The notes: generated by a model from the letters alone, not told the origin. A stretch of DNA of 64,000 nucleotides from Salisaeta longa DSM 21114 (GCF_000419585.1 NZ_ATTH01000001.1:62001-126000), one strand, 5' to 3'. Shown: positions 44,045 through 53,692, numbered from the stretch's first letter. Numbers and translations: made by a program.

Positions 44045-45199
44045 ATGCTCGTTACCGACCTCCCGACGCCCGCGCTCCTCATCGACCGGGCGCGGCTCCT
44101 CGACAACCTCACAGCGATGGCCGAGCGCGCCACGGCGCAAAACGTCCGCCTGCGGCCGCACATCAAAACGCACAAGATGACGGCCCTGGCGCGCCTGCAG
44201 CAGGATCACGGGGCCGATGGGGTGACGGTAGCTACCGTCGACGAGGCGGAGCATTTCGCGGCCGCGGGCTTTTCCGATGTGCGGGTGGCCTATCCGGTGG
44301 TGGGCGCAGACAAACACGACCGCCTGCTTGCGCTCATGGCGGATGGCGTGGCGGTGTCGTTTACGGTGGATACGCAGGCGGGCATTGCCGGGGCCAATGC
44401 TGCGTATGCTGCGGCCGGTCGCACGGTGCCGGTACTGCTGGAAATTGATGTGGGCCACGGGCGCTGCGGTGTGGCATGGGATGCCGACGAGGCGCTGGTA
44501 GCCCACGCCCAAGCCATACAAGCGGCCGATGCGCTGCGTCTTGAGGGGCTGCTGACTCACGCCGGACAGGCCTACGGCGGCCCGCGCCCCCACGAATCCA
44601 AGACGGAGGCCTTGCAGCGCGCAAGCACGGATGAAGTGGAGCGCCTGCTTACGGCGGCTATGCACCTTCAGGCGGAAGGCCTCGTGGAGCAGCCCGAACG
44701 GTTTGTGCTGAGCGTGGGCTCGACGCCCACCATGCAGCACTTTCAGAACCAAACGAAGGGCGGCTTTCGCATCACAGAAATTCGGCCCGGCAACTATGTC
44801 TTTTACGACGCGATGCAAGTGGGCCTCGGGGCGGCGCGGCTAGAACAATGCGCACTTACGGTGTGGAGCCGCGTGGTGAGTCGGCGGCGCGAGGCCAACG
44901 GCACCGAGCGCGTGTTCGTTGATGCCGGCAAAAAGATCCTAACGACCGACACGCACGATAGCATCCGCGGACATGGGACTGTGCTTTACAACGCCCGTTA
45001 CATGCGCCCACACCCGCACGCCGTCATCGACCGGCTGTCGGAGGAGCACGGTTGGCTGCGCGTGCCCGGCGGGGCCACCTTCGACGTTGGCGATGCCGTT
45101 CGCATCGTGCCCAACCACGCCTGCGTCACCGTCGCCACGCAAGATCACGCCTATCTGGTAGACGGCGATGAGGTGGTCGGTACGTGGTCGATTGCGTAG
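44045..45199 (+). CDS. PLP-dependent D-threonine aldolase / D-serine dehydratase-like enzyme
   Basis: A 384-residue fold-III PLP enzyme. The PLP lysine is in RPHIKTHK near residue 39, the barrel has LLEIDVGHGRCGV near 135 and GLLTHAGQAYGG near 166, and VGSTPTMQHF near 222 is the phosphate-binding loop. The C-terminal beta domain holds VPNHACV, a His-x-Cys pair that could bind the zinc found in eukaryotic-type D-serine dehydratases, while D-threonine aldolases usually have a different second ligand (this residue-level distinction is from memory). It cleaves or dehydrates a D-beta-hydroxy amino acid. The start at 44045 follows a long leader with no SD. Confidence 0.85.
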   Translation: MLVTDLPTPALLIDRARLLDNLTAMAERATAQNVRLRPHIKTHKMTALARLQQDHGADGVTVATVDEAEHFAAAGFSDVRVAYPVVGADKHDRLLALMADGVAVSFTVDTQAGIAGANAAYAAAGRTVPVLLEIDVGHGRCGVAWDADEALVAHAQAIQAADALRLEGLLTHAGQAYGGPRPHESKTEALQRASTDEVERLLTAAMHLQAEGLVEQPERFVLSVGSTPTMQHFQNQTKGGFRITEIRPGNYVFYDAMQVGLGAARLEQCALTVWSRVVSRRREANGTERVFVDAGKKILTTDTHDSIRGHGTVLYNARYMRPHPHAVIDRLSEEHGWLRVPGGATFDVGDAVRIVPNHACVTVATQDHAYLVDGDEVVGTWSIA

Positions 45200-45229
45200 G
45201 CGACGGCTGCACGAGGAGCGCGCAGGCGG

Positions 45230-46126
45230 TTAGGCCGTCGTCTGCTCGCGGTAGGCTGCGGCAATGCAGCGGTCGAGTGGGAGTGGCCAATCGGCCTTGG
45301 CCTGCACCGCAAAGCCCTTCAGCTGCTTCACCTGTTGCATCTCTTCGAGCGACGCCCCGGCCTGGCGCTGGCGCGCGACGTAGCCGTAGAGGGCCGCCAA
45401 GAAATCACGCATCGCCAGCAGATCGTCCCGCGAGCCGGTGATTCCGTACGATGGATTCGGGTGTCCGTGGCCGTGAATGACGATGGTGTCGTCATCGAAT
45501 CGATCGTAGAGCGTTTCCAGCGTCGTCATCCAGTTGGTGATTGAGGCGCCGCCGTCGATGTCGATAAACGGATAGACCCGGTTGAACACGAGGTCGCCGA
45601 CATGTGCGATGTTGGCGTTCTGGAAAAAGACGACCGTGTCGCCGCCGGTGTGCGCCGGACCGTAGTGGTCGAGCTGCACCACCTCGCCGCCCATGTTGCG
45701 CTCCCAGTGGTCGGTGTAGGTCTGATTGGCCACCACGGGGGTAGCGCCGTCATCTGCCGCCGCGCGCTGCAACCGGGGCACGTTGGCGTGCGCCACAAAC
45801 TGGCTGGCTTTGGGGCCAAGCACGGGGTTGCCGCCGGTATGATCGCCGTGGTGATGCGTGTTCACGAGCAGCGACAGTCCGCTCTCGGTGCGCGTCTGCA
45901 GCCCGGACCAACACTGCTTGGCGGTCGCTGGCATCTGCGTATCCACAACCACGAGCGCCTCGGGATGCGCCATCCAGCCGATGGTGCCGCCGCGCTGGGT
46001 GAACACGCCAATGCTGTGGCGAAGCGGCGTAAAGGCATCATCGAAGCGGGGGCGCGCGATGGACGCGAACGGTGCGGCCGCGAGCGCGGCCCCCGAGAGC
46101 TGAAGAAAGCGGCGGCGAGAAAGCAT
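45230..46126 (-). CDS. Tat-exported metallo-beta-lactamase-fold hydrolase
   Basis: A 298-residue protein with a twin-arginine signal: SRRRFLQLSGAALAAAPFASIA at the N-terminus. The metal motif TNHHHGDHTGGN (near 89-100) holds the H-x-H-x-D-H signature, and further ligands are expected at HTGGDTV and VIHGHGHPN. Export in the folded state is consistent with cofactor binding before export. The family covers lactamases, lactonases, thiolesterases and others; the substrate is not readable. It is divergent from the MenH-like gene with 111 bases between the start codons. Confidence 0.85.
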   Translation of the reverse strand: MLSRRRFLQLSGAALAAAPFASIARPRFDDAFTPLRHSIGVFTQRGGTIGWMAHPEALVVVDTQMPATAKQCWSGLQTRTESGLSLLVNTHHHGDHTGGNPVLGPKASQFVAHANVPRLQRAAADDGATPVVANQTYTDHWERNMGGEVVQLDHYGPAHTGGDTVVFFQNANIAHVGDLVFNRVYPFIDIDGGASITNWMTTLETLYDRFDDDTIVIHGHGHPNPSYGITGSRDDLLAMRDFLAALYGYVARQRQAGASLEEMQQVKQLKGFAVQAKADWPLPLDRCIAAAYREQTTA

Positions 46127-46237
46127 CAGACGGTCACATTTCTTTTCGAACGATTAGCAAACACGAAAGCGTACGAAGCACAGGTGCAATATGCCAACAC
46201 CAATAGAAACCGTTCCGTCACAAATCCCGACGCACGC

Positions 46238-47023
46238 ATGGAGCCACTGCATTACGACGTTTACGAAGGTCGGGGCACCGGCTGGACGTGCTTCATTCAC
46301 GGGTTTATGGGATCGGCGCGCGCCTGGCAGCCCATCGTTCAGGCGCTCACAACGCGTACCAACGTGGTGTGCATCGACCTGCCCGGCCACGGACAGTCGA
46401 CGGAGCGGCCGCGCTATCTGTACTCAATGGAGGGGGCTACGCAGGCGCTTGCCGATGTGTTGGATGCGCTGCGCATCACGGCGTGCACGCTCGTGGGGTA
46501 TTCCATGGGCGGTCGTGTGGCGCTCTATTTTGCGTGCTTTCATCCCACGCGGGTGCAGCGGTTGCTGCTGGAGTCGGCCCATCCGGGCCTGGAGCGGGCG
46601 ACGGAGCGGACGGCCCGGCGCGGCCTCGATGCCGAGCGGGCGCTGCGTATCCAAAACGACTTCCGTGGCTTTTTGGAGCGGTGGTACCGCCAGCCCCTGT
46701 TTGCATCGCTTGCGCAGCACGACCTGGTGGAGCCGATGATCGACGCCCGCATGCAAAACGACCCGTCGGAGCTTGCGCGGGCGCTGGAGGGGATGGGCAC
46801 CGGCACACAGCCGCCGCTGTGGGAGGAGCTGGCCCAGTGTGCGCGTCCGGTGCGCTACATCACCGGTGCGCTGGACAGGAAGTACACGGCGGTGGCGCGT
46901 CGCATCGCGCAGCGGTGCCCGGCCGTGGGGTGCCATGTGGTAGAGGGGGCCGGCCACAACGTGCATGCCGAGCGCCCCCAGGCGTTCATCGGTCACCTCT
47001 CGGATTTCGTGCAGGCGCCGTAA
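46238..47023 (+). CDS. menH: Alpha/beta hydrolase, MenH-like
   Basis: A 261-residue hydrolase with the nucleophile serine in LVGYSMGGR near residue 88, an oxyanion HGFMGS segment near 20, and a C-terminal histidine in EGAGHNVHAERP. The pattern WTCFIHGFMGSARAWQPI and DLPGHGQS matches MenH (2-succinyl-6-hydroxy-2,4-cyclohexadiene-1-carboxylate synthase) of menaquinone synthesis. No other men genes are visible, so a generic alpha/beta hydrolase remains possible. The start at 46238 gives a MenH-sized protein; the long upstream frame is antisense to the neighbour. Confidence 0.7.
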   Translation: MEPLHYDVYEGRGTGWTCFIHGFMGSARAWQPIVQALTTRTNVVCIDLPGHGQSTERPRYLYSMEGATQALADVLDALRITACTLVGYSMGGRVALYFACFHPTRVQRLLLESAHPGLERATERTARRGLDAERALRIQNDFRGFLERWYRQPLFASLAQHDLVEPMIDARMQNDPSELARALEGMGTGTQPPLWEELAQCARPVRYITGALDRKYTAVARRIAQRCPAVGCHVVEGAGHNVHAERPQAFIGHLSDFVQAP

Positions 47024-47035
47024 CGCATTCAACGA

Positions 47036-48163
47036 TTACAGCAATCCGGTGAGGGCCTCTGCGAGGCGCGCCGGTGCAAATCGCTCCCGCTGCCGCCGCA
47101 CGCCTGCGGCGAGGGTCTCGCGCATGTCGTCGCGAAAGAACCGCACGATGGCCGCGGCGAGAGCGTCGGGGTTGCGCGGAGGCACCACGAGGCCCGCCTC
47201 CTCATGCGGCACAATCTCGGCCAAGCCGCCCACATCGGTCAAAATCATGGGCCGCGCAAAGTGAAAGGCAATCTGGGCGACGCCGCTTTGCGTCGCCGAC
47301 ACGTACGGCTGCACCACCACATCGGCGGCCGCGAAGTAGCGCGCCACCGCCTCGTTGGGAATGTAGCGGTCGTGCCAATGCACGCGGTCGGCCAGGCCGT
47401 GCGCGTCGATGAGCCGTTGGTAGCGGGCCGGGTCGTCGTAGGCCTCGCCCGCAATGACGAGCTGCGCATTTGGGACCTCGGCAACAACGCGCGGCAGGGC
47501 CTTCAGCAACACGTCGAGGCCTTTGTAGGCCCGCACAAAGCCAAAAAAGAGAAGCACCGGTGCATTGGGCGGCAGGCCCAGGGCATCGCGCGCTGCGGAC
47601 CGGTCGGGGGCGGGTCCGAACCGGGCGTACACGGGATGGTCGATCTGCGCGATGGGCGGCGCGTCGCCCACAAGGGTGCGGAGCGTATCGTGCACCGCAT
47701 CCGACATCACCACGTGCCCGTGGCAGGCGCGCAGAAAGTAGCGGGCCAGCCACGCATCGCCCACATGGCGCTCGTGCGGCAAGGCGTTGTGCACCAGCGC
47801 CAGCGAGGGGATCTGCCGCCGGCGCAAGAGCCGCGCAATGGTGCCGTAGGCCGGCCCAAAGAAGGGCATCCAGTACTGAAAGATAACGGCGTCGGGCGAC
47901 GGGGTGCGCAGGGCGCGTGCCGTGCGCAGCCACGACACCGGGTTGATGCTGTCGAGCAGGCGCGGAGCGGGCGCGGGCGTCGCGTGGGGTTCGAGCTGCG
48001 TTTTGCCCGGAAACAACACCGACGGGTACTGCCGCCGAAAGTTGATGCCGCGCACGTCGTGCCCCTCACTGCGAAGGACCGAAATGGTCATCTCGGTAAA
48101 ATGAGCGATGCCGCCGCGATAGGGCGCCTGCGGTCCAACAACCGTCAGCGAATAAGAGGGCAC
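47036..48163 (-). CDS. GT4-family glycosyltransferase
   Basis: About 375 residues, GT-B fold, with an N-terminal GPQAPYRGGIAHFTEMT loop and a C-terminal donor-sugar region (FFGFVRAYKGLDVLLKALPRV, then PYVSATQSGVAQIAFHFARP with the conserved E-x7-E-like motif replaced by a Gln/Ser run). GT4 enzymes transfer sugars from nucleotide or lipid donors in retaining fashion. The start is uncertain: GTG at 48163 gives MPSYSLTVVGPQ, and a GTG at 48190 extends it by nine residues. It is convergent with the MenH-like gene, and it is divergent from PolB. Confidence 0.85.
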   Translation of the reverse strand: MPSYSLTVVGPQAPYRGGIAHFTEMTISVLRSEGHDVRGINFRRQYPSVLFPGKTQLEPHATPAPAPRLLDSINPVSWLRTARALRTPSPDAVIFQYWMPFFGPAYGTIARLLRRRQIPSLALVHNALPHERHVGDAWLARYFLRACHGHVVMSDAVHDTLRTLVGDAPPIAQIDHPVYARFGPAPDRSAARDALGLPPNAPVLLFFGFVRAYKGLDVLLKALPRVVAEVPNAQLVIAGEAYDDPARYQRLIDAHGLADRVHWHDRYIPNEAVARYFAAADVVVQPYVSATQSGVAQIAFHFARPMILTDVGGLAEIVPHEEAGLVVPPRNPDALAAAIVRFFRDDMRETLAAGVRRQRERFAPARLAEALTGLL

Positions 48164-48306
48164 GATGCAAGGGGCCAAGGGAGAAAACACGCGTGCTAAT
48201 GGTGGTCATGGGGGCGGTTGGTGTTCCATAGCAGAAGCGGTGCAGGCACCTTCTGCCGTGCCAGCGGTACCTACACAAGCAGCCTGTTCATGACAACACC
48301 GCGGGG

Positions 48307-50682
48307 ATGGCCGATAGCACGAACGCAGCGCCCGACGCAGCCCTTTACGGCCGCGATCCGTTGCCGCGCATTGTGGACGTACAGCCGCTGATGGAACGCC
48401 CGTCGCATGCCCCGGCGCAGGTGCGCCTGTACCGCCGCACGGCCGACTTCCAGGCGGTGGAGACGTCCACCGAACGCCTCTATCCGTTCTTCTTTATTTC
48501 CGATATCGACCTGCTGCGCCCGTGCCGCGACACGTTCAAGGCGCAGCGGCTAGACGGCGACAACTTTTTTCAGCATGTGGTGGTGTTTAACACGTGGGGC
48601 GATTACTGGGATGCCCTGCGCACCGTTGAGCGGGCCACGGACAGCGACGAGCGGCGGCCCGAGGAGCTCTACCTCGTAAGCAGCCCGGCCCAGCAGTACC
48701 TGATGCAGACCGGCCGCACGTGCTTCAAAGACATGACGCTCGATGACGTGCACCGCCTGCAGCTCGACATTGAGGTGTACAGTCCGGGCCGGTTTCCAAG
48801 CGCGGAGCGTCCGGAGGATGCGGTGATCATCGTGGCCCTTTCGGACAACCGCGGGTGGCAGCAGCTTTTGTACCAGGACGACGCGACCGACGAGCGCGCG
48901 CTGCTCCAGCGCCTCGTGGCTACCATCCAAGACCGCGATCCCGATGTCATTGAAGGGCACAACATCCACGCGTTCGACCTGGACTACCTCATGAAGCGGT
49001 GCGCGCTGCACGACGTGCCGTTTGCCATTGGCCGCGACGGCTCGGCGCCGCGCGTGTACGACGCCAGCATGCGCTTTGCCGAACGGGTGGTCGACTTTCC
49101 GGCGCACGCCATTGCCGGGCGGCACGTCATCGACACGTACTTTCAGGTGATGAGCTTCGATGTGTTCAAGCGCGACCTGCCGGACTATTCCCTCAAAACC
49201 GCGGCCCGCTACTTTGGCTTCGCCCCCGAGGCGCGCACCTACATCGAAGGCGCCGATATCTCCGCTGCATGGGACCACGACCGCGAGCGCTTGCTGGACT
49301 ATGCCCTCGACGACGTGGTTGAGACCGAGCGCCTCGCGCGGCACCTCTCCGGCTCCTCGTTCTACCTCACGCAAATGCTGCCCATGACCTACGACGACGT
49401 GGCGCGCCGGGGCCCGGCCTCGAAGATCGAGGCGCTCTTTGTGCGCGAGTATTTGCGCCAGCGCGTGTCGATGCCGCGCAGCACGTGGGGCAGCCAGTCG
49501 ATGGGCGGCTACACCGACATCTTTGTGACGGGCGTGGTGGGGCCGGTGGTGTATGCCGACGTCGAGAGCCTGTACCCGTCCATCATGCTCAACTACGACA
49601 TTCAGCCGGCGGGCGACCTGCTCGACTTGTTTCCGAACCTGCTGGAGCGCCTCACCGACCTCCGCTTCGATGCCAAGCGCCAGATGAAAGCGGCCGCCGA
49701 TGAGGAAGTGCGCAGCGAGTTGGATGCGCGGCAGTCGTCATACAAAATCCTGATCAACAGTTTTTACGGCATGCTGGGCTTTAGCCTGGCCACGTTTAAC
49801 GACTTTGCCGAGGCCGACCGCGTGGCGCGCGTCGGGCAAAAGATCTTGCGTCACATCATGGAGGAGATCCGGGCGCGCGGCGGCACCGTGATTGAAGTCG
49901 ACACCGACGGCGTGCTGTTCGTGCCGCCCGACGACGTGCGCGGCGCCGAGGCCGAACGGTCCTTTACGGTGGGGCTGACCGACGCCATGCCGCCGGGCAT
50001 CCGCATCGGCTTTGACGGCCGGTTTAAGCGCATGCTTTCGTACAAGAAGAAGAACTACGCGCTGCTCACGTACGACGATACGCTGAAGTTTAAGGGCTCC
50101 TCGCTCATCTCGCGCTCGAACGAAGCCTTTGGGCGGCGGTTTGTGCGGCGCGCCATTCGCCGGCTCATCGAGGAAGACATCGCCGGGCTGCATCGCCTGT
50201 ACATCGACACGCGCGAGCGCATCATCGCGCACGACTGGGACGACGTGAGCAGCTTTTCGCGCACCGAGACGCTCAAGACCACCCTGGACGCCTACGAAGA
50301 CGCCGTTGCGGCCGGCGAGCGCCCGCGGGCCGCGGCGTACGAGCTGGCGCGTCAGCAGGCCGAGGCCACCGGGCAACCGGTGCGGAAGGGCGACCGCATC
50401 GCCTACTACATCACGGGCGACGACGCAAACGTGACGGCCTTCCGACACAGCAAGCGGGCCGATGCGTGGGACCCGGCCCATCCCGACGAAAACACGGCAT
50501 ACTACCTGAAGCGGCTCGACGAGTTTGCGCGCAAGTTCGAACCGTTCTTTACGGAGCACGACTTCCGCCTCATCTTTTCGCCCGAGGATCTGTTCGGATT
50601 TTCGGCGGAAGGCATCACCATTCAGACGCGCGAGCATGCGCCGGCGGCTTCGGAAGAGCCGACCGATGAGGTGCCGTTCTAG
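48307..50682 (+). CDS. polB: Family-B DNA polymerase with intact proofreading motifs
   Basis: A 791-residue DNA polymerase of the Pol II/archaeal type. Exonuclease motifs: DIE at 154-156, NIHAFDLDYL for Exo II, and YALDD for Exo III. Polymerase motifs: DVESLYPSIM with Asp418 (A), KILINSFYGMLGF (B), DTDG with Asp532/Asp534 (C), and SYKKKNYALL. All catalytic carboxylates are present, so it should be an active, proofreading enzyme. Bacterial Pol II enzymes mainly take part in damage tolerance and replication restart. It stands alone with no SOS box recognised. The C-terminus (TDEVPF) is hydrophobic and could contact a sliding clamp, but this is speculative. Confidence 0.92.
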   Translation: MADSTNAAPDAALYGRDPLPRIVDVQPLMERPSHAPAQVRLYRRTADFQAVETSTERLYPFFFISDIDLLRPCRDTFKAQRLDGDNFFQHVVVFNTWGDYWDALRTVERATDSDERRPEELYLVSSPAQQYLMQTGRTCFKDMTLDDVHRLQLDIEVYSPGRFPSAERPEDAVIIVALSDNRGWQQLLYQDDATDERALLQRLVATIQDRDPDVIEGHNIHAFDLDYLMKRCALHDVPFAIGRDGSAPRVYDASMRFAERVVDFPAHAIAGRHVIDTYFQVMSFDVFKRDLPDYSLKTAARYFGFAPEARTYIEGADISAAWDHDRERLLDYALDDVVETERLARHLSGSSFYLTQMLPMTYDDVARRGPASKIEALFVREYLRQRVSMPRSTWGSQSMGGYTDIFVTGVVGPVVYADVESLYPSIMLNYDIQPAGDLLDLFPNLLERLTDLRFDAKRQMKAAADEEVRSELDARQSSYKILINSFYGMLGFSLATFNDFAEADRVARVGQKILRHIMEEIRARGGTVIEVDTDGVLFVPPDDVRGAEAERSFTVGLTDAMPPGIRIGFDGRFKRMLSYKKKNYALLTYDDTLKFKGSSLISRSNEAFGRRFVRRAIRRLIEEDIAGLHRLYIDTRERIIAHDWDDVSSFSRTETLKTTLDAYEDAVAAGERPRAAAYELARQQAEATGQPVRKGDRIAYYITGDDANVTAFRHSKRADAWDPAHPDENTAYYLKRLDEFARKFEPFFTEHDFRLIFSPEDLFGFSAEGITIQTREHAPAASEEPTDEVPF

Positions 50683-50729
50683 CCGTTGAGGGATCGTTTT
50701 TGGCAGCAAGGAATCGTGTACAGCGCGGG

Positions 50730-51839
50730 CTACGGATCGTTGGGATCCCACCGGCGGGGGGCGCGCAAGAGGCCGAGGGGCACCACGGTGAGGTGGTACA
50801 GGGCGTAGCCCAGCTCCCACAGCAAAAAGCCCCCCAGCAAGTCACGCGCCTTGAACGTGCGGGCGGCCGACCCCACGAGGGCCGCGTGGATGAGCAGGCG
50901 GGCAGCGAGGAGGCCAGCGCCCAGCGGGCCCAGCAGCAGCGGAGCTGCCCACAAGGCCGTGGCGCTGGTTTGGTAGAGCGTAAGGTGCACCTGCGGGGCC
51001 CGCGCGTAGTGCCAGCCCGCCGACACGTGCCGGCGCTTCCGGTGGATCCAGGCGCGCCACGTAGGCGGCGGATGCGTCGGCACGTGCGTCGCGGGGTCGG
51101 TCAGCGCCGTAACCGTGGCCGCCTGGGTCGCCTGCACGGCCTGCACGAACAGGTCGTCGTCGCCGCTCATCGAGGAGGCGCCGTTGGTAAAGCCCGCCAC
51201 CGCATCGAACACGGCGCGCGGATAGCTCAGGTTGCGGCCCACGGCCATGTAGGGCCGCCCGCCGCCAATGGCCGCCGCCGTAAAAGCGCCGGTGAGCAGC
51301 GTCTCGTAGCGAGCAAGTGCGTTGAGCAGGCCCGGGCGCTTCAGCATCGGACTGTAGCCGACGAGCACCTGGGGCATCTCGGCTGCGGCGTGGCGGCGGG
51401 CCAGCGCGGCTGCCCAGGTGGGCGGCGGGGTGCAATCGGCATCGGTGAAAGCCAGCAGGTCGTGGCGGGCGGCGGCAATGCCACGGGCCAGGGCGCGCTT
51501 CTTCCGGGGTGCGCGCGGCTCATCGACGGTCAGCACGCGCCGGTGGGGGGCCGCGCGGGTCCAGTCGTCGAGCAAGGCCGCGGTGCCATCGACCGACGCA
51601 TCGTTGACGATGACAACCTCAAGGCGCGGGTGCGTTTGGGCGGCCAGGCAGCGCAACAGCTCCGGCAGGTGCTCCTCCTCGTCGCGCACGGCCACAATCA
51701 CCGACAGGGGCGGCAGGGCGTCGGCATCGCCAGGCGCGCTGCGGGGCGGCGAGGCCGCAGCAGCATCAAAGCTGCGATACAGCCACCATCCGTACGCGCC
51801 CTGAAGAAGCAGCAGCGCCACAAAGAGAAAAATCCACAT
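50730..51839 (-). CDS. Membrane-bound GT2-family glycosyltransferase
   Basis: A 369-residue protein with an N-terminal membrane anchor (residues 1-20), the GT-A domain with VIVAVRDEEEHLPELLRCL near 44, VVIVNDASVDGT near 72, the DxD-like FTDADCTPPP near 127, and a late SMSGDDDLFVQA motif near 220. Two or three hydrophobic helices follow (from about 285). The layout fits a processive or single-transfer glycosyltransferase that faces the cytoplasm and acts on lipid-linked acceptors. The ATG at 51839 was chosen because it starts just before the anchor helix; the longer frame adds cysteine-rich coding-unlike sequence. Confidence 0.87.
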   Translation of the reverse strand: MWIFLFVALLLLQGAYGWWLYRSFDAAAASPPRSAPGDADALPPLSVIVAVRDEEEHLPELLRCLAAQTHPRLEVVIVNDASVDGTAALLDDWTRAAPHRRVLTVDEPRAPRKKRALARGIAAARHDLLAFTDADCTPPPTWAAALARRHAAAEMPQVLVGYSPMLKRPGLLNALARYETLLTGAFTAAAIGGGRPYMAVGRNLSYPRAVFDAVAGFTNGASSMSGDDDLFVQAVQATQAATVTALTDPATHVPTHPPPTWRAWIHRKRRHVSAGWHYARAPQVHLTLYQTSATALWAAPLLLGPLGAGLLAARLLIHAALVGSAARTFKARDLLGGFLLWELGYALYHLTVVPLGLLRAPRRWDPNDP

Positions 51840-52072
51840 GCAAAGGGGTGCGTTGAGAAACAGGCACCCACAAACTGTTGGATGGAGCGGCAAGATGCAT
51901 CCGCAATGGCAGGCCACGCGGCAAAATATTGATTGATTTCGGGCGCTTGGGCGCAATCGTGCGTACGGGGGGCGGCCTCCCATGCGAAAAGCGTGTGGGT
52001 GCCGAACGACACACCGCGTAACAGGTATTTTGTGGTCCTCCCTCCCCCGTAGTTTAGTTCACGCGCATCACT

Positions 52073-52705
52073 ATGTCCTCTGTTCTGTCTGACGCCCGTT
52101 GGGGACGCTTTTGGACGGTGCCCAATGCCTTGAGCCTGTTGCGGTTGGTGCTGGTTGTGCCGATTGCATGGTTGCTGTGGACCGACGGCTCGCTGGCCTG
52201 GCTCTTCGGACTGGTGCTGACGGCTTGCTTCACCGACTGGCTCGACGGGCGCGTTGCGCGGTGGTCGCACAGCACCTCGGAGTGGGGCAAGGTGCTCGAT
52301 CCGCTCGCCGACAAGTTCGCCGGGTTTCTCACGGTCATCGTGCTCACCTTTCGCACCGCAGAGCCCACGTTGCCGCTGTGGTTTTTTGGTGCGCTCGTGG
52401 CCCGCGACGCCGCAATCCTTGCAGGAAGCTACTTCATCGTTCAGAAGCACGGGCACGTGGCCATGAGCATCTGGTCGGGCAAGGCGGCTACGTTTTGGCT
52501 GGCGCTTACCGTGCTCGCCGCTATCCTTAAGGCCGATCCGCCGGTGCTGCAGTTTTGCGTGTGGATCACCACAACACTTTTAGCGTGGTCCTTCATCATG
52601 TACGTGCGCCGGTTCATTCGGGCCATGACCTACACGCCGCCGCCCACGTCCGAATCGCCGCCGTCGCCCCCCGTTTCGTCTGCTTCGCCTACGCCAACCC
52701 ACTAA
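52073..52705 (+). CDS. pgsA: CDP-alcohol phosphatidyltransferase (PgsA-like)
   Basis: A 210-residue membrane protein with about five to six hydrophobic segments. The family motif D-x2-D-G-x2-A-R-x8-G-x3-D-x3-D is complete, beginning at Asp55 in DWLDGRVAR and ending in the segment KVLDPLADK. These residues bind the metal and the CDP group. PgsA makes phosphatidylglycerophosphate from CDP-diacylglycerol and glycerol 3-phosphate. The C-terminal 25 residues are proline/serine-rich and probably lie in the cytoplasm. It is directly upstream of ftsY (12-base gap), so the two may be cotranscribed. Other members such as phosphatidylserine synthase cannot be fully excluded. Confidence 0.85.
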   Translation: MSSVLSDARWGRFWTVPNALSLLRLVLVVPIAWLLWTDGSLAWLFGLVLTACFTDWLDGRVARWSHSTSEWGKVLDPLADKFAGFLTVIVLTFRTAEPTLPLWFFGALVARDAAILAGSYFIVQKHGHVAMSIWSGKAATFWLALTVLAAILKADPPVLQFCVWITTTLLAWSFIMYVRRFIRAMTYTPPPTSESPPSPPVSSASPTPTH

Positions 52706-52717
52706 CTGCATATCGCC

Positions 52718-53692
52718 ATGGGCATTCTAGATCGCTTCGTTCGTCGCAACGATGAGGAAGAGCAAGAAAAGCTGGAGGACGGCCTGGAAAAAACCCGGTC
52801 CAGCTTCTTTGGTAAGCTCGACCGCATGGTGCGCGGCAAGGATACCGTTGACGCCTCGGTGCTGGACCAGCTCGAAGAGCTGCTCGTCACCAGCGACGTG
52901 GGCGTGGAAACCACGCTCGACATCATCGACCGCGTCGAGGCCCGCGTGGCCAGCGACCAGTACGTCTCCACCGACGAGCTGAACGGCCTGATCCGCGACG
53001 AGATTGCGGCGCTCATGCTGGAGAAAGAGGAAGAGCGGCCGGCCGACTTCGAGGCGCCGCTGCCCCACAAGCCGTACGTCATCATGGTGGTCGGCGTGAA
53101 CGGCGTAGGCAAAACGACGACCATCGGCAAGATGGCGCACCGCTACAAGCAGGCCGGAAAAGGCGTCGTGTTGGGGGCTGCCGATACGTTTCGGGCCGCG
53201 GCCATTGAACAGCTGGAGATTTGGGCCGAGCGGGCCGACGTGCCCCTCATCAAGCAACAGCATGGCGCCGACCCCGCGGCGGTCGCCTTCGACTCGGTAG
53301 AGGCGGCCCGTGCCCGTGACGCCGACGTCGTCATCGTGGATACCGCCGGCCGCTTGCACACCAAGGGCGGCCTGATGGACGAGTTGGCGAAGATCAAACG
53401 CGTCATGGGGCGCAAGGTAGAGGGCGCGCCGCACGAGGTGCTGCTCGTGCTCGACGCGTCCACCGGCCAAAATGCCATCCGCCAGGCCGAGGAGTTTACC
53501 GAGAGCGTCGACGTGACGAGCCTCGCCCTCACCAAGCTCGACGGCACGGCCAAGGGCGGGGTTGTCATTGGCGTGTCGCACCAGTTTCAGGTGCCCGTGA
53601 AGTACATCGGCGTTGGCGAGGCCCTCGACGACCTGCAGGTCTTCGACCGCAAGGGATTCGTAGAGGGCCTCTTCAAGGGCGTTGACGCGTAG
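52718..53692 (+). CDS. ftsY: Signal recognition particle receptor FtsY
   Basis: A 324-residue SRP GTPase that delivers ribosome-nascent chain complexes to the translocon. It has an acidic helical N-domain and a G-domain with GVNGVGKT at 126-133, DTFRAAAIEQL (insertion-box region), DTAGR and TKLDGTAKGG. It lacks the M-domain of Ffh, which separates the two. The A-domain at the N-terminus is short. It lies directly after pgsA and before fmt, all on the same strand. Confidence 0.97.
   Translation: MGILDRFVRRNDEEEQEKLEDGLEKTRSSFFGKLDRMVRGKDTVDASVLDQLEELLVTSDVGVETTLDIIDRVEARVASDQYVSTDELNGLIRDEIAALMLEKEEERPADFEAPLPHKPYVIMVVGVNGVGKTTTIGKMAHRYKQAGKGVVLGAADTFRAAAIEQLEIWAERADVPLIKQQHGADPAAVAFDSVEAARARDADVVIVDTAGRLHTKGGLMDELAKIKRVMGRKVEGAPHEVLLVLDASTGQNAIRQAEEFTESVDVTSLALTKLDGTAKGGVVIGVSHQFQVPVKYIGVGEALDDLQVFDRKGFVEGLFKGVDA

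Noticed and set aside
45602-46237. Long N-terminal extension of the MenH-like protein
   Set aside because: It is antisense to the metallo-beta-lactamase-fold gene and would double the normal MenH length.
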